Source: Microbacterium sp. EYE_78 (GTDB lineage Bacteria > Actinomycetota > Actinomycetes > Actinomycetales > Microbacteriaceae). Taken from it: a stretch of DNA of 64,000 nucleotides. Location: assembly GCF_023149035.1 (NCBI RefSeq), contig NZ_JAHXMY010000002.1:434001-498000 (forward strand). The letters run 5' to 3'. This document shows positions 59,439 to 64,000 of the stretch, in pieces. Both the position numbers and the translations under genes were made by a program. The notes below the pieces were generated by a model. That model had not been told where the DNA came from. It searched no databases and was given only the letters and a program-made list of their open reading frames with translations. Within the stretch, counting starts at the first letter, position 1. Each line of letters begins with the position of its first letter.

Positions 59439-60455
59439 ATGCCTCCACTCCCCGCTCCGCGCCTCATCGACCCCGCATCCGTCCCCGCCCTCCGATGGGG
59501 TGTCATCGGTACCGGCATCGCGGCGCGCTTCGTCCACGCGATCCACGCGCACACCGGCCAGCGCGCCGTCGCCGTCACGGCCCGCGACCGCGAGAAGACC
59601 GCTGCCTTCGCCCGCGAGCACGGTGTCGACCGCGTCCACGACACCGTCGAGCAGCTGCTGTCCGACGCCGACGTCGACGTCGTCTACGTCGCGACGCCGC
59701 ATCCCCTCCACCGCGAGCTCGCGCTCGCCGCGATCGCCGCCGGCAAGCACGTGCTCGTCGAGAAGCCCATCGCGATGTCAGCCGCCGACGCGCGCGAGAT
59801 CCTCGACGCGGGCCGCGCCGCGGGCGTCCTCGTCATGGAGGCGATGTGGACGCGCTACCTCCCGCAGGCCGACGTCATCGCGCAGCTGCTCGACGCCGGG
59901 ACGATCGGCGAGGTCGCCCTCGTCCGCGCGGATTTCGGCTCGCTCGTCGAGTTCGACGCCACCAGCCGCATGTTCGATCCGGCGCTCGGCGGCGGCGCGA
60001 TGCTCGACCTCGGCGTCTACCCCGTCTCGTTCGCGGCGTCGATCATCGGCGCTCCGAGCGTCGTCCGCGCGGTGGGCACGCTGGCGCCCACGGGCGTCGA
60101 CGACAGCGCCACGATCGCCCTGCGGACGGATGCCGGTGCCCAGGCCGCGCTCACCGCCGGCTTCCGGGCCGTCACGCCGATCGAGGCGTCGATCTTCGGT
60201 TCGCGGGGGCGCATCGACGTGCTGAGCCCGTTCTTCGGGCCGAGCGGCATCCGCCTCACCCTGCCCGACGGCACCGCCGAGGAGTGGCGCGACGACGCCC
60301 TGCCGCAGATCCACGACGGTCTCGGCTACCAGGCGACGGCGTTCGCCTCGTACGTCGGCGCCGGCCTCGTCGAGTCGCCGCTGCACTCGCACGACGACGT
60401 CGTGTCGGTCATGGCGACCATCGACGAGGTGCGTCGCCAGATCGCCGCCCGCTGA
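59439..60455 (+). CDS. Gfo/Idh/MocA-family oxidoreductase
   Basis: A 338-residue NAD(P)-dependent sugar or polyol dehydrogenase. LRWGVIGTGIAARFVHAI is the Rossmann motif, VYVATPHPLHRELALAAIAAGKHVLVEKPIAM contains the EKP motif with catalytic Lys, and GAMLDLGVYPVSFA has the D-x-G-x-Y-x3 pattern. Divergent from the monooxygenase gene. Substrate unknown. Confidence 0.92.
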   Translation: MPPLPAPRLIDPASVPALRWGVIGTGIAARFVHAIHAHTGQRAVAVTARDREKTAAFAREHGVDRVHDTVEQLLSDADVDVVYVATPHPLHRELALAAIAAGKHVLVEKPIAMSAADAREILDAGRAAGVLVMEAMWTRYLPQADVIAQLLDAGTIGEVALVRADFGSLVEFDATSRMFDPALGGGAMLDLGVYPVSFAASIIGAPSVVRAVGTLAPTGVDDSATIALRTDAGAQAALTAGFRAVTPIEASIFGSRGRIDVLSPFFGPSGIRLTLPDGTAEEWRDDALPQIHDGLGYQATAFASYVGAGLVESPLHSHDDVVSVMATIDEVRRQIAAR

Positions 60456-60488
60456 CCGCCGCCAGGCGCGGGGACTACCGTGGTCTTC

Positions 60489-60788
60489 ATGACCATTCAG
60501 CACACCGTCGTCTTCGCACTGCACCACGACGAGGGGTCCGCGGAAGAGTCCGAGTTCCTCGCCGAGGCGCAGCGCGTCCTGCCCGCCGTCCCCGGGGTCC
60601 AGCAGTTCCGTGTCAACAAGCAGGTCAGCCCGCAGAGCGACCTCCGGTGGCAATTCACGATGCTCTTCGACGACCAGGCCGCCTACGACGCCTACAACGA
60701 GCACCCCGACCACGTCGCCTTCGTCCAGGGACGCTGGCAGAACGAGGTCCGCGCGTTCCAGGAGTACGACTTCGTCGCGGGCGACTGA
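60489..60788 (+). CDS. Dabb-family (stress-responsive A/B barrel) protein
   Basis: A 99-residue ferredoxin-fold protein: IQHTVVFALHHDEGSAEESEFLAEAQ at the start and LRWQFTMLFDDQAAYDAYNEHPDHVAFVQGRW in the second half are the Dabb pattern (key HPDHVAFV). ATG 60489 is chosen over a GTG nine bases upstream. Role unknown, perhaps stress or small-molecule binding. Its stop is two bases from the stop of the convergent OYE gene. Confidence 0.85.
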   Translation: MTIQHTVVFALHHDEGSAEESEFLAEAQRVLPAVPGVQQFRVNKQVSPQSDLRWQFTMLFDDQAAYDAYNEHPDHVAFVQGRWQNEVRAFQEYDFVAGD

Positions 60789-60790
60789 GC

Positions 60791-61879
60791 TCAGCGCTCC
60801 GCGCGCACCTCTGCGAGCGACGGGTAATCGGTGTAGCCCTCCGCGCCGTCGCCGTAGAACAGCTCGGGGCGGGGCTCGTTCAGCTCGGCGCGCTGCTCCC
60901 ACCGTGCGACGAGGTCCGGGTTGGCGATGACCGGGCGGCCTGCGGCCACGGCATCCGCCCAGCCCTCGAGGACCAGCTCCTCGGCCTCTTCGCGCGTGGT
61001 CGGGGTTCCGAAGCCGGAGTTCAGGATCACCGGCGCCGCCGCGACGTGACGGATGTGCTGTACGAGATCGCTCTTCGGGTCGGCGTGCAGGATGTCGACG
61101 AACGCGAGCCCCAGGGGCGCGAGCCCTTCGGCAAGTGCGGTGTAGGTCGCGCGCGCGTCGGCGTCGTCGGTCTCGAGGACGCCCGGGATCTGATGCTGCG
61201 GCGAGAGTCGGATGCCGGTGCGCCCCGCCCCGACCGCCTCGGCCACCGCGCGCGTCACCTCGACCGCGAAGCGCGCGCGGTTCTCCGGCGAACCGCCGTA
61301 GACGTCGTCGCGGACGTTCGACTCGGGGGAGAGGAACTGGTGCACCAGGTAGCTGTTCGCGCCGTGCACCTCGACACCGTCGAAACCTGCGGCGATCGCG
61401 TTGCGCGCGGCCTGCACGAACTGCGCCACGACCCCCGCGATCTCGTCGGTCGCGATCGCGTGCGGCACCGGCAGGGCGACCTTGCCGCCCCGCGTGCGGG
61501 CATCACCGGGTGAGGCGACCGCGCTCGGGCCGACGACGCGGTCGACGCCCGACACGGCGGGGTGCGAAACGCGGCCGCCGTGCATCAGCTGCATGACGAT
61601 GGTGCCGCCCTCGGCGTGCACCGCGTCGGCGACGCGGCGCCAACCCTCGACCTGTTCGGGCGTCTCGATGCCCGGCTGCCCCAGGTAGGACATCCCCTCC
61701 CGCACAGGCCAGGTGCCCTCGGTGACGATCAGGCCGACGCCCGCCCGCTGCCGGTAGTACTCCACCATCGTCTCGGTCGGCACACCGTCGTCGCCGGAGC
61801 GGGTCCGGGTCAGCGGCGCCATGACGACGCGGTTGGACAGGTCGAGATCACCGAAGACGGCGGATTCGTACAGGCTCAT
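60791..61879 (-). CDS. old yellow enzyme (alkene reductase)
   Basis: A 362-residue FMN-dependent ene-reductase of the NemA/OYE family. NRVVMAPLTRTRSGDDGVP at the start, MQLMHGGRVSHP, the substrate pair region GVEVHGANSYLVHQFLSPESNVRDD and NSGFGTPTTREEAEE for the phosphate of FMN are visible. It reduces activated double bonds of enones, nitro compounds and maleimides with NADPH. It lies 30 bases after the ABC exporter on the same strand. Confidence 0.9.
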   Translation of the reverse strand: MSLYESAVFGDLDLSNRVVMAPLTRTRSGDDGVPTETMVEYYRQRAGVGLIVTEGTWPVREGMSYLGQPGIETPEQVEGWRRVADAVHAEGGTIVMQLMHGGRVSHPAVSGVDRVVGPSAVASPGDARTRGGKVALPVPHAIATDEIAGVVAQFVQAARNAIAAGFDGVEVHGANSYLVHQFLSPESNVRDDVYGGSPENRARFAVEVTRAVAEAVGAGRTGIRLSPQHQIPGVLETDDADARATYTALAEGLAPLGLAFVDILHADPKSDLVQHIRHVAAAPVILNSGFGTPTTREEAEELVLEGWADAVAAGRPVIANPDLVARWEQRAELNEPRPELFYGDGAEGYTDYPSLAEVRAER

Positions 61880-61909
61880 GCTGAGGACGAACGCGTCGGG
61901 GCCACGGGC

Positions 61910-63976
61910 TTATTCCGCGGTCGGAGCCTCTTCGGAAGCGTTCTCCGACCCGCCCGCGTCGACGAGATCATCGTGCGCCTGCTCGAACTGCGACCGGTAG
62001 AGCCGGTAGTACGCGCCCTCCGCTCCGATGAGCTCCTCGTGGGTGCCCTTCTCGACGATGTCGCCGTGCTCCATCACGAGGATGAGGTCCGCGTCGCGGA
62101 TGGTCGACAGCCGGTGCGCGATGACGAAGGACGTGCGTCCCTGCCGGAGTGCCGCCATCGCGTGCTGCAGCAGCAGCTCGGTCCGTGTGTCGACCGAGGA
62201 CGTCGCCTCGTCGAGGATGAGCACCGCCGGCTGCGCGACGAACGCACGCGCGATCGTGATCAGCTGCTTCTCGCCGGCGGACACGTTCGACGCGTCCTCG
62301 TCGAGCATCGTGTCGTAGCCGTCGGGAAGCGAGCGGACGAACCGGTCGACGCGCGTCGCGACGGCGGCATCCACGATCTCGTCGTCCGTCGCGGACTCCC
62401 GTCCGTAGCGGATGTTCTCGCGGATCGTCCCGGCGAACAGCCACGGGTCCTGCAGCACCATGCCCGTGCGGGAGCGCACGTCGTCGCGGCTCAGCTCCGC
62501 GATGTCCTGCCCGTCCAGCAGGATTCGGCCGCCGTCGAGCTCGTAGAAGCGCATGAGGAGGTTCACGAGCGTCGTCTTGCCCGCGCCCGTCGGGCCGACG
62601 ATCGCGACCGTCTGGCCGGGCTCTACCCGGAACGACAGGTCGGTGATCAGCGGGTGCTCGGGGGCGTAGGAGAACTTCACGTGCTCGAACTCGATCACGC
62701 CGCGACCGCCGCCCCGCACAGGGGCGTCATCGGCGTCGGGCTCCTGCTCGTCGGCGTCCAGCAGCTCGAACACCCGCTCGGCCGACGCGGTGCCGGACTG
62801 CACGACCGCAGCCATGCCGCCGAGCTCGGACAGCGGCTGCGTGAACTGCTGCGAGTACTGGATGAAGGCCTGCACATCGCCCAGGCGCAGCTGACCGCTC
62901 GCGACCTGCAGCCCACCGAGCACGGCGATGCCCACATAGGTCAGGCTGCCGACGAAGGTCATCGACGGCATGATCATGCCCGAGAGGAACTGCGCCTTGA
63001 ACGCCGCCTGATACAGCTCCTCGTTCTCCTCGCGGAACTTCTCCTGCGCATCGGCCTCACGACCGAAGACCCGCACCAGCGAGTGACCCGAGAAGGACTC
63101 CTCGACGCGGGCGTTCAGGCGTCCGACCTTCTTCCACTGCACGCCGAAGGCCTTCTGCGACTTCGGTCCGATGATCCCGAAGATGACCGCCATGAGCGGC
63201 AGGGCGATGAGCGCGACGATCGCGAGCTGCCACGAGATCGAGAACATCATGATGAGCACGCCGACGACCGTGAGGATCGCCGTGAGCGCGCCGGACAGCG
63301 ACTGCTGCATGGTCTGCGTGATGTTGTCGATGTCGTTCGTGACGCGGGAGATGAGCTCGCCGCGCTGCACGCGGTCGAAGTGCGAGAGGGGCAGGCGGTT
63401 GATCTTCGCCTCGACCTGCTCGCGCAGACGCCACATGGTCCGCACCATGATGACGTTGATCACGTAGCCCTGCATCCAGCCGAGGACCGCCGAGACGACG
63501 TAGATGACGAGCACCCACGTGATGACGACCCGGAGGGCGTCGAAGTCGACGCCGGCGCCGGGGGCGTAGTTCTGCATCGCCGACACGATGTTGGCGAAGT
63601 CGTCCTGGCCCTGGGAGCGCAGCGCGTCGACGGCCTGATCCTGCGTGAGTCCTCGCAGGGCGGGGTTCTCGCCGAGGAAGTTCGACAGGAAGCCCTCGAA
63701 CACGATGTTCGTCGCCTCGCCGAGCACCTTCGGGGCGATGACCGCGAGCACGACGCTCGCAGCGCCGGCGAGGGTGACGAGTCCGAACACCCACTTGTAC
63801 GGCGCGAGCAGGCCGATCATCCGAAGGAAGCTCGGCCCGAACCGCGACGCCTTGCCGGGCGCGACGGAGTCCCAGTCGCCGCTGTTCAGCCGCGCCTGCT
63901 CGGCGAGCTCCGCCTCGAGCTTCTCCTCGTCGGTGAGCTGCGTCTCCTGCGTCTTCACGCGTCCATCCGTGCTCAT
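61910..63976 (-). CDS. ABC exporter, fused permease and ATPase
   Basis: A 688-residue half-transporter of the ABCB/multidrug type. Residues ~55-385 hold six membrane helices (first at LIGLLAPYKWVFGLVTLAG, with a large extracellular loop after helix 1), and ~440-670 the ATPase: Walker A VAIVGPTGAGKTT, Q-loop MVLQDPWLF, signature NVSAGEKQLI and Walker B VLILDEATSSVD. It probably forms a heterodimer with the product of the gene upstream, which ends in the last 28 bases of the window with a four-base overlap. Substrate unknown. Confidence 0.92.
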   Translation of the reverse strand: MSTDGRVKTQETQLTDEEKLEAELAEQARLNSGDWDSVAPGKASRFGPSFLRMIGLLAPYKWVFGLVTLAGAASVVLAVIAPKVLGEATNIVFEGFLSNFLGENPALRGLTQDQAVDALRSQGQDDFANIVSAMQNYAPGAGVDFDALRVVITWVLVIYVVSAVLGWMQGYVINVIMVRTMWRLREQVEAKINRLPLSHFDRVQRGELISRVTNDIDNITQTMQQSLSGALTAILTVVGVLIMMFSISWQLAIVALIALPLMAVIFGIIGPKSQKAFGVQWKKVGRLNARVEESFSGHSLVRVFGREADAQEKFREENEELYQAAFKAQFLSGMIMPSMTFVGSLTYVGIAVLGGLQVASGQLRLGDVQAFIQYSQQFTQPLSELGGMAAVVQSGTASAERVFELLDADEQEPDADDAPVRGGGRGVIEFEHVKFSYAPEHPLITDLSFRVEPGQTVAIVGPTGAGKTTLVNLLMRFYELDGGRILLDGQDIAELSRDDVRSRTGMVLQDPWLFAGTIRENIRYGRESATDDEIVDAAVATRVDRFVRSLPDGYDTMLDEDASNVSAGEKQLITIARAFVAQPAVLILDEATSSVDTRTELLLQHAMAALRQGRTSFVIAHRLSTIRDADLILVMEHGDIVEKGTHEELIGAEGAYYRLYRSQFEQAHDDLVDAGGSENASEEAPTAE

Positions 63977-64000
63977 GCGTCCACTCCGAGCTGCGACTCG
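63973..64000 (-). CDS. 3' end of the upstream gene, probably partner ABC transporter
   Basis: The last 28 bases read, on the minus strand, as codons ESQLGVDA and a stop (TGA at 63973-63975) overlapping the ATG of the ABC exporter by four bases. Paired half-transporters in this order are common, so the missing gene is probably the second subunit; only eight codons are visible. Confidence 0.4.

Noticed and set aside
1..64000. CRISPR arrays, insertion sequences and prophage genes
   Set aside because: No regularly spaced repeats, transposase motifs, or phage structural, integrase or lysis genes were seen on either strand.

Overview
The window is high-GC DNA (around 70% G+C in most genes) from an actinomycete, most likely Microbacterium or a close relative in the Microbacteriaceae. 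The reasons are the frequent GTG starts, strong GGAGG-type ribosome binding sites, a tRNA gene without an encoded CCA, DUF222-HNH (13E12-type) genes, a small extra YidC beside a DUF6412-like peptide, DUF2510 proteins and a heavy use of the hexamer GGATGC/GCATCC. No rRNA, CRISPR array, insertion sequence or replication origin is visible. Most of the window is a chromosomal background of short operons for detoxification, redox metabolism, sugar breakdown and regulation.

Layout. 0-13.6 kb: the end of a PepSY membrane gene, small membrane and lipoproteins, an MFS exporter, a zinc alcohol dehydrogenase divergent from an XRE regulator, a cupin, an ArsR-VOC pair, a LysM lipoprotein, a TetR-SGNH hydrolase pair, a small membrane protein with its regulator, and one gene split by an in-frame stop. 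13.6-18.7 kb: a CPBP protease, then a lower-GC module of a membrane-anchored HNH nuclease, a MazG-like pyrophosphohydrolase and a GIY-YIG/DUF2075 ATPase, then a GH114-like lipoprotein. 18.8-23.1 kb: tRNA-Arg(CCU) followed by a low-GC island with two reverse transcriptases in the order and overlap expected of a DRT type 3 antiviral system. Just downstream is a structured non-coding segment with an ACACAC tract, a good candidate for the system's RNA. 23.1-27.3 kb: DUF6412-like gene and yidC, then a CBS-HEPN gene apparently inserted behind yidC, with a second copy of the yidC 3' half and a scrap of a short-chain dehydrogenase at its far side; next a frameshifted PH/SHOCT gene and a cyclodeaminase.

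27.4-47.7 kb: a GH65 phosphorylase, two DUF222-HNH paralogues about 11 kb apart, several dehydrogenases and hydrolases, a TetR-GH30 pair into whose 3' flank a small membrane gene has been inserted between 91-bp direct repeats, and a three-gene cluster of an unknown protein, a heme-oxygenase-like oxidase and a ketosynthase III. 47.7-64 kb: aldo/keto reductase, MOSC protein, diacylglycerol kinase, an OatA-like acyltransferase, an erm rRNA methyltransferase with a leader peptide and competing hairpins, a small membrane protein/HTH pair with duplicated operators, oxidoreductases, an old yellow enzyme and an ABC exporter whose partner runs off the right edge.

Two themes stand out. First, three defence-like modules (HNH/MazG/DUF2075, DRT3, CBS-HEPN) lie within 11 kb. 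Second, at least two single-gene insertions carry a duplicated 3' end of the neighbouring gene on the far side, with no integrase or transposase in sight, which suggests a common integration or recombination route.
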